Both the position numbers and the translations under genes were made by a program. The notes beneath the pieces are model-generated. The model made no database searches. It worked only from the letters and a program-made list of their open reading frames with translations, and was not told where the DNA came from. This document shows positions 1 to 7,618 of a stretch of DNA of 25,675 nucleotides, in pieces. The stretch covers positions 1 through 25,675 of the IMG/VR virus record IMGVR_UViG_3300045049_000074, one strand, 5' to 3'. Each line of letters opens with the position of its first letter. Position 1 is the first letter of the stretch. The DNA comes from a virus.

Positions 1-3000
1 TCGTACAGCACCTTGCCGTCCAGCTTGATGATGATCGGCTGACCTCCCCCGCCCGAGCCGCCCGCCATCTGCGTGGACGCCATGGCGAAGATGGAGCGCC
101 ACTGAGACTCCGTCAGCACCGCCTCGGGGCGGTGCGTTCCGTTGGCGTAGCCGCCCAGGCCGGGCATCATCCAGCCACCGCTGTCGTACCCGCTGTACGC
201 GCCGCCGTGGATGCCTGGGATGTTGCCCGGAGATCCGTAGCGAGCAGCGATGTAACGGGAGCTGGCGGCCGAGTTGTCGATCGGGTTCAGGATGTTGCCG
301 TGCCCCGGCACCATGTAGGCGCGGAACGTGGACGGCAGCATCTGGAGCAGGCCGGTGGCATGCTCGCTGCCCACCGGGGTGGAGTTGACGGCGTTCGGGT
401 TGCCGCCCGACTCCTTGCTCACCAGGACCAGCATGTCGCTCAGCCAGCCGCCCGGCTCACCCGCCGCCGCCAGACCGGCCGCCACCCACTGGGCGACGGT
501 GCCGGGCAGATTGACCGCGAACCCGGCGGTCGCCGCCGTCTTGATGGCAGCCAGCGCCGAGTTGACCTGGTTGGCCTCCGCCTTCATGAACAGCCGGTAG
601 TCAACGTCGTCCATCAGGCCGTAGTTGAACGCCCCCTGGCCGAAGTTGCCCGCCACGCCGCCGTTGGCGTACCCGCTGGCGTTGATGTGGCTGAGCAGCG
701 CGTAGTGCTTGGCTGCCGCCTTCGCGTTGACCACGAACTCGCCGTGGCTCAGCCACGCCGGGATCGAGTCGGAGGTCCCGGTGCCCGGACCGATCACCGG
801 GCCGCCGGAGGCGAACCGGGAACCAGCCACCGTGCCGGTCGGCGACGTCTTCTGGATCTCGGCCGAGATGTTCTTCTGCGCCTGCGCCAGCGTGTTCTGG
901 AACTGGAGGGAGCCGATGGCCACCGCGTGGTCCGCCTGCGCCTGCATGGCCTGCACCGAGTTCCCGTACTGGCCAGCGATCTCCTGCCCCGACTTGACGA
1001 TGGCAGCCTTCGCGGAGGAGGTCACCGGGTTGTTCGTGGTGGTCTGCCACTGGGAGGCGACATCCTTGCCCATCTGCTGGAGGTCACGCTGGGCGGCGGT
1101 CGTGTCGCCCTTCGCGGCGTCCTGCATGAACTGTGCGATATCCCGGCCCAGCTTGGCGTTCAGCTTGTTGCTGGTGTCGATCAGGCCGTTGTTCGCGTCG
1201 TTCATGTACTTCTCGATGGCCTGCATCAGGGTCTGGCTGTCCGCCTGCGCCTTCTGCTGCCGCCCGTGCTTGAGGTCGTCCTCGTACTGCTGCATGGCCG
1301 TCTGGAGGCCCTGGTAGTCGGACTTCGAGGTCGCCTCGATCTTCTGGAAGGCGTCGGCCGCCGCCTTGTTGTTGGCGTTCTTGAGCCCGTTCCAGTAGCC
1401 GGGCATCGACTGCCCCCACTGGGTGAACACCTGGTTGAGGGTGGTCTGGAGCTGCTGGTCCAGGGTATGGCCGGAGGAGACGATGCTCTGCGCCATCTTG
1501 GCCACGTCGCCGTGCATCTGCGCCACGAACAGCAGCGCCGTCTGGCCGAACTGGGTCCGGCCCGCGTCCATGACGTTGCGGATGTCCTGGTTGTTCTTGG
1601 AGAACGACTGGCCGAAGACGGTGAATCGCTGGCTGGTCAACTGGCCGTTGCGATCGACAATCTGGGCCGTCTGCACGCTGGAGGCGCCCACCCGGTTGGC
1701 CAGGTTCTGGAACGCGCCCGACACGTGCACCCCGGCCACGGAGGAGGCGGCGGTGAACCGGCCGTCGGCGCCCCGAATGATCCCGGCCGCCGCGTCCGCC
1801 TTCTTCTGGATATCGGTGGCCATCTGGGTGATGGCGAGGCCGATGGCCGCTGCGGCTGCCGCGACGCCGAGCATGGCGACGCCGCCCGCGCCCCCCACCA
1901 TCCCCTGGACGCCCAGCTTGAGCTTGGTGCCTGGCCCGCCGAAGGCGTAGGCGGCATCCAGGCGCGCCTGCGCCGCCGCGTCCGAGGTCGCCGCAGCCGC
2001 GTCCGACGCCTCCGCGACCGCGTCTGCGCGCTCGGCCGCCGCGTGCGCCGTGGTGGCCGCCGTTCCGATACCCATCGCCTTGGACAGGCCGCCCACCGCC
2101 GTCAGCACCGGCCTCATGGCCAGTGCCAGACGGCCCAGCAGGATCAGCCACGCCGCCCCCTGGATGAGGAAGCGGCCCAGGGCGTTGTTCGCCAGGTCGT
2201 TGAGGACCATCGTCAGGTCGCGCAGCATGAGCAGCGGCAGCGGATTGGAGAACGCCGACCAGAGGTTGGCCACCAGGGTCACCAGCTCGTGCAGCGCCTG
2301 CCCGGCCGGTCCGGCGTCGCGCCGCACCGCCTGCATGAAGTCCTGGAGATCCTTCATCCCCTTCGGAGTGGTGGCCCACTGGGCGAAGTTGGCGGTGATG
2401 GCGTCCATCCACTGAATGAACGGCCCGTACATCGGCTGGAGCGCCTGCCAGATGCGCATGAGGCCGAGCGCAATGTTGCCGATGGCGGTGCCGAAGCCGA
2501 CGATGGAGGCGCGCGTCTGCCCAGCCATCTGCTGGACGAAGGTGTTCCACGTCGAGGACTTGACGAAGGAGTCCAGCTTGGTGAACAGGTCGGTCCAGCC
2601 GAGCGCCGCCTGGTGGATCACCGGCTCCATCGTCTTGAAGGCGTCGGTGAAGGTGTTGATGGCCACCGTGGCGGTGTTCAGGATGGCGGAGTCGCCCGTC
2701 CCGAAGGAGTCGATGGTCGCCTTCATGCGGGTCAGCGCGTCCGCCGCCCGGATCTGCGTCGGCAGCAGCCCGTTGTAGGCGGTCTGCTCCGACAGCAGCG
2801 CGTTCACCTGGTCCTGCTGAGACTTCGTCAACGCCTTGTAGGCGGCGGCGTTGTTGCGGAGCTGGATGATCCCCTGCTGCTGGGTGTAGGTCAGGTCGCC
2901 CCAGGTGACGTTCTGCTGGGTCAGTACCTCCAGGCCCTGCTGCATCGCCGGGTTCACCGAGTGCAGCAGCGCCTGGTAGCCAGCCATGTTCTGGCTGGAG

Positions 3001-3665
3001 GCGCCCAGGTAGCGGACCGTCTGCTGCTGCGCCGCGTTGTACTTGTTGGTGGCGGTCTCCAGGGTGTTCGCCGCGCCGGAGACCTCCTTCATCTGGTCGC
3101 CGAGCAGCTTGTACAGGGCGATGGAGCCGACCGCGCCCGGTAGCAGCGCGCCCGCCCCCGCGACCGCCATGCCGCCGATGCCGTTGACGGCCGGGACGCC
3201 CGCGAGGATGCCGCCCGCGACGGCGGCGATCGGCCAGCCGCCGCCCCTCTTGTCACCGGCGGTGACGAACTTCTGCCAGAAGGACTTCCCCGCGTCGTCG
3301 CCCGCCTTGCCCGCGTCGGACGCCATGCGGCGGAAGCCGCGCTGCGCGTCCTGCGCCGCCTGGTCGGAGTAGCGGCGCACGTCCCGGCTGGCCGAGTCGA
3401 ACGCCTTCTGGTGGTCGCCCATGAAGCCGGACAGCCAGCGCCGGAAGGAGCCAGCGTTCTGGTCCGCCTGCCGCCCCACGCGCGCGAGGTCGCCCTCCAG
3501 CTTGCGCGCGTCCTGGTCCATGCGGGACAGGTCGCTCTGCCGGACCCGAACGGTGACGTCCTTGTTGTGCAGCTCGTCCAGCTTGAGCTTGAGCCTGTCG
3601 ATCGCCTCGATGGCCTTGGCCACGTCGGCGGTGAAGAGGATATCGATGCGCTCGTCGGCGGCCAC
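1..3665 (-). CDS. Tape measure protein with C-terminal lytic transglycosylase-like domain (3' end outside window)
   Basis: Sets tail length and guides DNA entry. It is read leftwards from a GTG at 3665, preceded by a G-rich Shine-Dalgarno run and 8 nt after the stop of the gp10-like gene. About 1221 codons are visible and the frame is still open at base 1. The N-terminal ~120 residues are charged and coiled-coil-like. Hydrophobic Ala/Gly-rich segments lie near residues 144-188, 497-525 and 594-616, typical of tape measures. An Ala-rich helical stretch lies near 530-575. Near residue 990 is the PGTGTSDSIPAWLSHGEFV type motif common before the C-terminal domain of actinophage tape measures. Around residues 1075-1150 the sequence KESGGNPNAVN followed by ATGLLQMLPSTF resembles goose-lysozyme/SLT transglycosylases, with the Glu of KESGG as the likely catalytic acid. 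That domain would open peptidoglycan during DNA injection. Length, position after the chaperones and domain order make the call firm. Confidence 0.93.
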   Translation of the reverse strand, partial: MAADERIDILFTADVAKAIEAIDRLKLKLDELHNKDVTVRVRQSDLSRMDQDARKLEGDLARVGRQADQNAGSFRRWLSGFMGDHQKAFDSASRDVRRYSDQAAQDAQRGFRRMASDAGKAGDDAGKSFWQKFVTAGDKRGGGWPIAAVAGGILAGVPAVNGIGGMAVAGAGALLPGAVGSIALYKLLGDQMKEVSGAANTLETATNKYNAAQQQTVRYLGASSQNMAGYQALLHSVNPAMQQGLEVLTQQNVTWGDLTYTQQQGIIQLRNNAAAYKALTKSQQDQVNALLSEQTAYNGLLPTQIRAADALTRMKATIDSFGTGDSAILNTATVAINTFTDAFKTMEPVIHQAALGWTDLFTKLDSFVKSSTWNTFVQQMAGQTRASIVGFGTAIGNIALGLMRIWQALQPMYGPFIQWMDAITANFAQWATTPKGMKDLQDFMQAVRRDAGPAGQALHELVTLVANLWSAFSNPLPLLMLRDLTMVLNDLANNALGRFLIQGAAWLILLGRLALAMRPVLTAVGGLSKAMGIGTAATTAHAAAERADAVAEASDAAAATSDAAAQARLDAAYAFGGPGTKLKLGVQGMVGGAGGVAMLGVAAAAAAIGLAITQMATDIQKKADAAAGIIRGADGRFTAASSVAGVHVSGAFQNLANRVGASSVQTAQIVDRNGQLTSQRFTVFGQSFSKNNQDIRNVMDAGRTQFGQTALLFVAQMHGDVAKMAQSIVSSGHTLDQQLQTTLNQVFTQWGQSMPGYWNGLKNANNKAAADAFQKIEATSKSDYQGLQTAMQQYEDDLKHGRQQKAQADSQTLMQAIEKYMNDANNGLIDTSNKLNAKLGRDIAQFMQDAAKGDTTAAQRDLQQMGKDVASQWQTTTNNPVTSSAKAAIVKSGQEIAGQYGNSVQAMQAQADHAVAIGSLQFQNTLAQAQKNISAEIQKTSPTGTVAGSRFASGGPVIGPGTGTSDSIPAWLSHGEFVVNAKAAAKHYALLSHINASGYANGGVAGNFGQGAFNYGLMDDVDYRLFMKAEANQVNSALAAIKTAATAGFAVNLPGTVAQWVAAGLAAAGEPGGWLSDMLVLVSKESGGNPNAVNSTPVGSEHATGLLQMLPSTFRAYMVPGHGNILNPIDNSAASSRYIAARYGSPGNIPGIHGGAYSGYDSGGWMMPGLGGYANGTHRPEAVLTESQWRSIFAMASTQMAGGSGGGGQPIIIKLDGKVLY

Positions 3666-3673
3666 TGCCCCCC

Positions 3674-4168
3674 CTAGCGTTTACTGTCGAGCCAGGCGTT
3701 GTGGACGGCCTCGGTGAAGGCGACGCGCCCCTGCAAAACGGTGATCACGTTGTCGGCCGCCCACGCCAGGTAGGGGCGGGGAGGGAGGGCTGTCCGGTGC
3801 CCTCGGCCGGACAGCCCTCCCAGCTCTTGGATGCGCGAGTACACCAGCGAGGAGCCGACGCTGGCCGTCCAGCGGTCGGTCCCGTCGGGTACCGCGTCAT
3901 GCCTGCGCAGCGAGAGGGCGAGGGTGGGCGGCTCCCCGTGGGCGGGCGGGAATCCCGGCGGCGCCGGGGAGGGCCCGTGCCGCCGCCCGCGCGGGCGCGG
4001 GTTGGACAGTCGCATGAGTAGCCGGTACGCCTCGCCCTGGACGTCGTTGGCGTAGACGTCCAGGGCGTCCGGGATCTGGTGGCGTAGCTCGTCCTCGAAG
4101 CGCGCCAGGCGGTTCTTCACCTTCTGGTTGCCGACGATCCTCGCCTTGATCTTCCCATCGTCAGGCAT
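3674..4168 (-). CDS. HK97 gp10-like tail/head-tail joining protein
   Basis: 164 aa. The middle and C-terminal part follow the HK97-gp10-like pattern: a Pro/Gly segment (PPGFPPAHGEPP), a short basic stretch, then SVGSSLVYSRIQELGG and a closing RPYLAWA before a terminal helix. Family members act in head-tail joining or tail completion. The ATG at 4168 has a GAGAGG ribosome site and overlaps the stop of the frameshifted chaperone product by 8 nt, suggesting coupled translation. Its place here, after the chaperones and before the tape measure, is unusual, since gp10-like genes usually precede the tail tube gene. The coding sequence contains a perfect 15-bp inverted repeat at 3783-3821. Family assignment is by motif pattern only. 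Confidence 0.65.
   Translation of the reverse strand: MPDDGKIKARIVGNQKVKNRLARFEDELRHQIPDALDVYANDVQGEAYRLLMRLSNPRPRGRRHGPSPAPPGFPPAHGEPPTLALSLRRHDAVPDGTDRWTASVGSSLVYSRIQELGGLSGRGHRTALPPRPYLAWAADNVITVLQGRVAFTEAVHNAWLDSKR
3783..3821. other. Perfect 15-bp inverted repeat inside the gp10-like gene
   Basis: The arms are 3783-3797 (GGGAGGGCTGTCCGG) and 3807-3821, its exact reverse complement, separated by 9 nt. It lies wholly inside coding sequence for the ELGGLSGRGHRTALPP region. Such a stem would be very stable in mRNA from either strand. There is no following U-tract, so it is not a classical terminator. Its role is unknown. Confidence 0.75.
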
Positions 4169-4786
4169 TGCGCTTCCTCTCGATGATCTCCACCACTTCG
4201 AGGAAGTAGGGGGCGACGTCGGCGGGGATCTCCTCGTCCACCTGGCGCGGCGTCCACTTGAACTTGAGGGCGTACACCGCGTACATGGCCGCCCGCTGGA
4301 CCTGGCGCGGGACGTGCTGGCCTCGGTCCTTCGAGAGTTTCCTCTCGAATCGCCTCAGCCCCTGGTAGGGGAGTCCGGGTCGTCCGACTCGTCCAGATCG
4401 GGCGTGAGGAACGGCACATACTCCTTGGCGATGACCGCCGCCAGCTTCACGTACGCCTTCGGCGGCAGCGAGTCGATCCATCCCAGGTTGCGCCTGGACG
4501 GGACGATGGGCTTGCCGTGCCGGGTGGAGCAGTGCAGCACCTTGACCACGGTCGGCATGAGCGCCTCGCCGAATCCCATGTAGGAGCCTGACTCCAGGAC
4601 GCGCATGGCGGCCCGGATGTCACCGGCCGACAGCTCCTCCGGGTGGCGCAGGATGGCGAAGTCGCCGCCGCCCAGGTCCACCCGCTCGTGGAACTCCAGC
4701 TCCTCCGGCTCGACGTCGTCGTGCACGGAGACGGGTTCCTTCGCGGATTCCTGGGCGGCTGCGAGCAGTTCCTCGGGAGTGGACAT
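4161..4786 (-). CDS. Tail assembly chaperone, long form made by predicted -1 frameshift (gpGT-like)
   Basis: The long form would read the 143-aa short chaperone from 4786 and slip back one base close to its stop. It would then continue in the overlapping frame to a TGA at 4163-4161, giving roughly 208 aa. The extension has normal protein character (KFKWTPRQVDEEIPADVAPYFLEVVEIIERKRNA) and no good start of its own with a ribosome site. Its frame lies -1 relative to the short gene, the usual direction for lambda gpG/gpGT-type pairs. It sits between the tail tube and tape measure genes, where this frameshift is very widely conserved. A perfect hairpin lies just after the short-form stop. The exact slip codons are uncertain because no textbook X XXY YYZ heptamer is present. 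Confidence 0.7.
4330..4372 (-). promoter_or_regulatory. Predicted -1 frameshift region with stimulatory hairpin
   Basis: Read on the minus strand, the last codons of the short chaperone are TCC CCT ACC AGG GGC TGA (about 4372-4355). The C-run and G-run there are the slip candidates. After the TGA and 5 further bases comes a perfect 8-bp stem, TTCGAGAG-GAAA-CTCTCGAA (4349-4330), closed by a GNRA tetraloop. If GGC is the A-site codon the spacer to the stem is 8 nt, within the usual 5-9 nt range. The stem also lies inside the frameshifted reading frame, encoding FERKLSK. Confidence 0.6.
4355..4786 (-). CDS. Tail assembly chaperone, short form (gpG-like)
   Basis: 143 aa, acidic at both ends, with a helical middle (PEELSAGDIRAAMRVLES, LPPKAYVKLAAVIAKEYVPFL). 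Chaperones of this class coat the tape measure protein during tail assembly and are not part of the finished virion. Identification rests on position (tail tube upstream, tape measure downstream), length, and the overlapping -1 frame extension. The ATG at 4786 has an AAAGGA about 10 nt upstream. An out-of-frame ATG at 4794 is closer to that site but opens a low-quality frame. The C-terminal tail DLDESDDPDSPTRG is disordered, as is common where the slip occurs. Confidence 0.75.
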   Translation of the reverse strand: MSTPEELLAAAQESAKEPVSVHDDVEPEELEFHERVDLGGGDFAILRHPEELSAGDIRAAMRVLESGSYMGFGEALMPTVVKVLHCSTRHGKPIVPSRRNLGWIDSLPPKAYVKLAAVIAKEYVPFLTPDLDESDDPDSPTRG

Positions 4787-4806
4787 GAGGGCATTGTCCT
4801 TTCGGA

Positions 4807-5802
4807 TCAGTAGTTGGTGCCGGAGTTGGAGTTGGTGACGGTCACCTTGACGGGCGAGAACCCGCCCGACGCCCCGACGTTGGTGGTGTTGGCGACCGCG
4901 ACGAAGTCGACGTCGAACTCGACCGCCTCCTTGCCACGGTTGATGGCGGAGGTCTTGTAGTAGACCTGCTGCATGTCGATCTGGACGATGTTCGTGGTGC
5001 CCGCGTTCAGCAGGAACTGGAGCTGCGGCTGCACGTTCGTCAGATAGTTGGTCAGCGGGGTCTCGTCGGCCGCCAGGAAGGTGAGCTTCCCGGTGACGCC
5101 GAGGGTGCCCTGTCGGATGATGTACGGCTGCTGGGAGCCCTGGAGCGACGGGTACGCCTGCACCTTGCGCGCGATGGAGACGCTGGCCGAGACCACGTTG
5201 TTGAACAGGGTGCCGCCGGAGGCGGGGCCGCCGATGCCGACGCCGCAGATGTAACCGGCGGTGGGCAGCACCGAGGAGGCGGACACGGCGGGCGTGGAGG
5301 CGTCCGCGCTGGAACCCCAGGCGGTGCCCTTGACGGCTGCGGTGACCAGCTTGTCCGGGTCGATGGCGAAGTCCAGGCTGGACATCATGAAGCCGGGGTA
5401 CTGCCGGGCGCCGGTGGAGGCGGTGACGCCCTGCCAGTCCGTGACGGTCAGCGAGGCGTTCTGCGCCGGGGCTGCATTCTGGAGCGAGACCGCGTGCACG
5501 TAGGGGCCGGTGCCGGTGGTGGTGCGGTCGCCCAGGATGTTGCCGAGGAACAGCGGCAGCACGTCCGGGCGCAGGTCGAAGTCGAGGCCGACGTCGGAGA
5601 CGCGCGTCCCCGGCACCCCTGCGTACACCTCGGCCATGGCCTGCCGCTTGCCGACGTCGTCAAGGTAGTTGACGGTGTCCTTGACGTCCGGCTCCTTGTT
5701 GACGAGGAGCGTGAAGGTGGGCGCCACCGCAGTGCCCTGCGTGGTCTCCTTGGCGATGCCCACAAAGGTAAGATCGCTTGCGTACGTGGTAGGAGTGGGC
5801 AT
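4807..5802 (-). CDS. Major tail (tube) protein
   Basis: 331 aa. It starts MPTPTTYASDLTFVGIAKETTQGTAVAPTFTLLV, typical of siphovirus tail tube proteins: an N-terminal strand, then a G-T-A-V-A-P loop. It continues with alternating beta segments (VSDVGLDFDLRPDVLPLFLGNILGD; MSSLDFAIDPDKLVTAAVKGTAWGS; EAVEFDVDFVAVANTTN). It polymerises into rings forming the tail tube. It has a GGGGAG ribosome site before ATG 5802, and the following gene is the tail chaperone pair, the standard order. No C-terminal Ig-like domain is evident; the end is a Gly/Ser/Asn-rich tail. Confidence 0.85.
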   Translation of the reverse strand: MPTPTTYASDLTFVGIAKETTQGTAVAPTFTLLVNKEPDVKDTVNYLDDVGKRQAMAEVYAGVPGTRVSDVGLDFDLRPDVLPLFLGNILGDRTTTGTGPYVHAVSLQNAAPAQNASLTVTDWQGVTASTGARQYPGFMMSSLDFAIDPDKLVTAAVKGTAWGSSADASTPAVSASSVLPTAGYICGVGIGGPASGGTLFNNVVSASVSIARKVQAYPSLQGSQQPYIIRQGTLGVTGKLTFLAADETPLTNYLTNVQPQLQFLLNAGTTNIVQIDMQQVYYKTSAINRGKEAVEFDVDFVAVANTTNVGASGGFSPVKVTVTNSNSGTNY

Positions 5803-5805
5803 CCC

Positions 5806-6000
5806 TTACTCCCCTGCGGCCTTGGCCGCGACGGGCGCCGACTTCGGCGCGGGCTTGACTTCCGGCTGCCAGCAGCCGTCTTCGGGTACCTCGTCCAGAT
5901 CGACCACGTCGCCGGGGCCTACCACGAGGGGCTTCACGGCGCCGTCTCGGCGCGCCTTGGGGTAGACGCGCTCGTCCGTGCCGATGTAGCGGACCAGCAT
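5806..6000 (-). CDS. Small protein upstream of the tail tube gene, unknown function
   Basis: 64 aa: MLVRYIGTDERVYPKARRDG, then VVGPGDVVDLDEVPEDGCW and a Lys/Pro/Ala tail. The first ~45 residues look like a compact beta domain, and the last ~18 residues are a flexible charged tail. Similar short proteins often sit beside connector or tail tube genes in actinophages, but no family can be named with confidence. The start is well supported by GAGGAGG five bases upstream of ATG 6000. It lies 3 nt upstream of the tail tube ATG and is almost certainly cotranslated with it. Confidence 0.7.
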   Translation of the reverse strand: MLVRYIGTDERVYPKARRDGAVKPLVVGPGDVVDLDEVPEDGCWQPEVKPAPKSAPVAAKAAGE

Positions 6001-6009
6001 GTGTCCTCC

Positions 6010-7071
6010 TCAGCCGCGCCTGCGGCGGCGGGAATGGGTGACGCGGCGCGCGTGGTGCCGCTTGGAGTGCAGTGACTTGGCGGAGCCGTGGCCGCCGCCC
6101 AGCCGGTGCGGACGGTGCCGGTGGGTGCCCAGCGACCTGCCGTGGTGCGCCTCGTGGTGGCTCTGGCGCCGCGTGTGCAGGTGCCGCAGCCGGTGGTGGT
6201 GGTGCGCCAGCGCCTTGGCCGCCTTGTGCCGCTGGTGGACGTGCGCGGCGTGGTGCACGCGGGCGTGGATCTTGCGTGCCACCTTGCGGTGCGGGTGCAC
6301 CGCCTGGTGCTGGTGGTGGTGCGCCGACAGCGCCTTGTGGATGGCGTGCCGGGCGTGCGACGACAGGTGCCGGGCCAGGTGGTGCGCGGAGGCGCGGCGC
6401 GCGTGCGGCGTCAGGTGCGTGCGGTGGTGGTGGCCGCGCAGCGCGGCGCTGATGCGGTGCCGGGTGGTCGCGGACAGCTTGTGGCCACGGTGGTGGTGCG
6501 CCCCGGAGTGATGGAAGTGGCGCCCGCGCAGTTTCGCGCTGATCTTCGCTCGGGTCGCCGCCGACAGGTGGTGCCCGTGGCGGCTGTGGGCGACGTGGTG
6601 TCTCCCCTTGAGCTTGGCGCTGATCTTGGCGCGGGTCGCGGCCGACATGGGGTGGCCACGATGGTGGTGGTGCCTGCCGCGCAGCCGGGCGCTGATCTTC
6701 GCGCGGGTGGCGGCCGACAGCCGGTGCCCGCGATGCCGGTGGTGGTGGCCTCTGAGCTTCGCGCTGATCTTGGCGCGGGCCGCCGCGCTCAGGTGGTGGT
6801 GCCTGCCGCGCAGCTTCGCCGAGATCCGGGCGCGCGTCGCGGGCGACAGATGGTGGTGGCGCCCCTTCATCTTCGCGCTGATCTTGGCTCGCGCCGCCGC
6901 GCTCAGGTGGTGGTGTCTCCCCTTGAGCTTGGCGCTGATCTTCCGCTTGGTGGCGGCCGACAGGTGGTGGCCCTTGCGGGACGGCCAGCCAGGCTTGCGC
7001 TTCCCGCCTGGGTTCGCCGGGGAGGGAGTGTAGGGGCTGGGCGAGCCGGGCGGGTTCGCCGGGGAGGACAT
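6010..7071 (-). CDS. Arg/His-rich protein of tandem NUMOD3-like motifs
   Basis: 353 aa, extremely basic. After a Pro/Ser N-terminal leader (MSSPANPPGSPSPYTPSPAN) come eight clear copies of a ~20-30 residue unit with core LSAATRAKISAKLKGRHH. This matches the NUMOD3 DNA-binding motif found in GIY-YIG and HNH homing endonucleases. Spacers are His/Arg-rich and vary in length. After about residue 215 the motif decays into a long His/Arg/Ala region ending RRRRRG. No GIY-YIG, HNH or other nuclease domain is present. The start is set at ATG 7071 because it forms a TGATG junction with the upstream stop and has GAGGTG before it; an earlier in-frame codon at 7092 lies inside the upstream gene. Likely a nucleic-acid-binding protein; its role in the tail region is unknown. 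Confidence 0.8.
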   Translation of the reverse strand: MSSPANPPGSPSPYTPSPANPGGKRKPGWPSRKGHHLSAATKRKISAKLKGRHHHLSAAARAKISAKMKGRHHHLSPATRARISAKLRGRHHHLSAAARAKISAKLRGHHHRHRGHRLSAATRAKISARLRGRHHHHRGHPMSAATRAKISAKLKGRHHVAHSRHGHHLSAATRAKISAKLRGRHFHHSGAHHHRGHKLSATTRHRISAALRGHHHRTHLTPHARRASAHHLARHLSSHARHAIHKALSAHHHQHQAVHPHRKVARKIHARVHHAAHVHQRHKAAKALAHHHHRLRHLHTRRQSHHEAHHGRSLGTHRHRPHRLGGGHGSAKSLHSKRHHARRVTHSRRRRRG

Positions 7072-7610
7072 CAGCCCACCTCGAAGGCGCACACGCTGAA
7101 TAGCACGTGTGCTATCTGCTCCCTGCCCATGTCGCTCGCGACCGCGTCGCCGTACATCACCCGGATGCCGGAGCGCCCCTCACCGGCCGAGTGGAACAGC
7201 GGCTGCTGCGACTGCCCGTGGCCGGTGCCCAGCGTCGGGTCGTACTTGATGGCGGCGCGGATGCCGCCCACCACGTTCTGCTTGAAGTCCAGCTCCCCCG
7301 CCAGCCACCCCTCCTTGGTGTTGTCCTGCCAGCAGTGCCACAGCTCGATGGTCACCGGGAAGGTCTCCTCGCGGATTCCCTTGCCCGGCTGCCATCCCTG
7401 CACCCACGGGTTGGAGGCGGGGCCTGAGCGGCGCACGTCCGTGGAGGAGGACACCTCCACGATGGCCTGGCAGCGGCCGGTGCCGGAGCCGAACTCGTTC
7501 CAGTTGGGGCCGGTCTCGTTGGGGCGCCCCGGCCACACCTTGTCCAGGGACTGGACGCCCGCTGCGGTCAGCCAGTTGGCGACGTAGGTCTGGACGGTGT
7601 ACTCGTCCAT
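7071..7610 (-). CDS. Probable tail terminator/tail completion protein
   Basis: 179 aa: MDEYTVQTYVANWLTAAGVQSLDKVWPGRPNE, then a mixed alpha/beta body (CQAIVEVSSSTDVRR; EETFPVTIELWHCWQ; GIRVMYGDAVASDMGREQIAHVLFSVCAFEV). An N-terminal helix that begins at the protein start and a beta-rich body, placed between the connector and tail tube genes, fit tail terminator or tail completion proteins, which cap the tail tube at the head-proximal end. No signature motif proves this. The ATG at 7610 has an AGGGGG ribosome site, and its stop shares one base with the ATG of the NUMOD3-like gene (TGATG). Confidence 0.5.
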   Translation of the reverse strand: MDEYTVQTYVANWLTAAGVQSLDKVWPGRPNETGPNWNEFGSGTGRCQAIVEVSSSTDVRRSGPASNPWVQGWQPGKGIREETFPVTIELWHCWQDNTKEGWLAGELDFKQNVVGGIRAAIKYDPTLGTGHGQSQQPLFHSAGEGRSGIRVMYGDAVASDMGREQIAHVLFSVCAFEVG

Positions 7611-7618
7611 GAGCCCCC

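Noticed and set aside
1084-2550. 488-aa minus-strand open frame
   Set aside because: It is an out-of-frame shadow within the tape measure gene, whose own frame is continuous from 3665 to the edge.
132-3143. 1003-aa plus-strand open frame
   Set aside because: It is antisense to the tape measure gene, has Arg/His/Gly/Val-rich shadow composition and no ribosome site. The opposite frame has clear domains.
4447-4794. Minus-strand frame starting at ATG 4794
   Set aside because: It is closer to the ribosome site than the chaperone start, but its product is Ser/Arg/Pro-rich noise overlapping the real chaperone.
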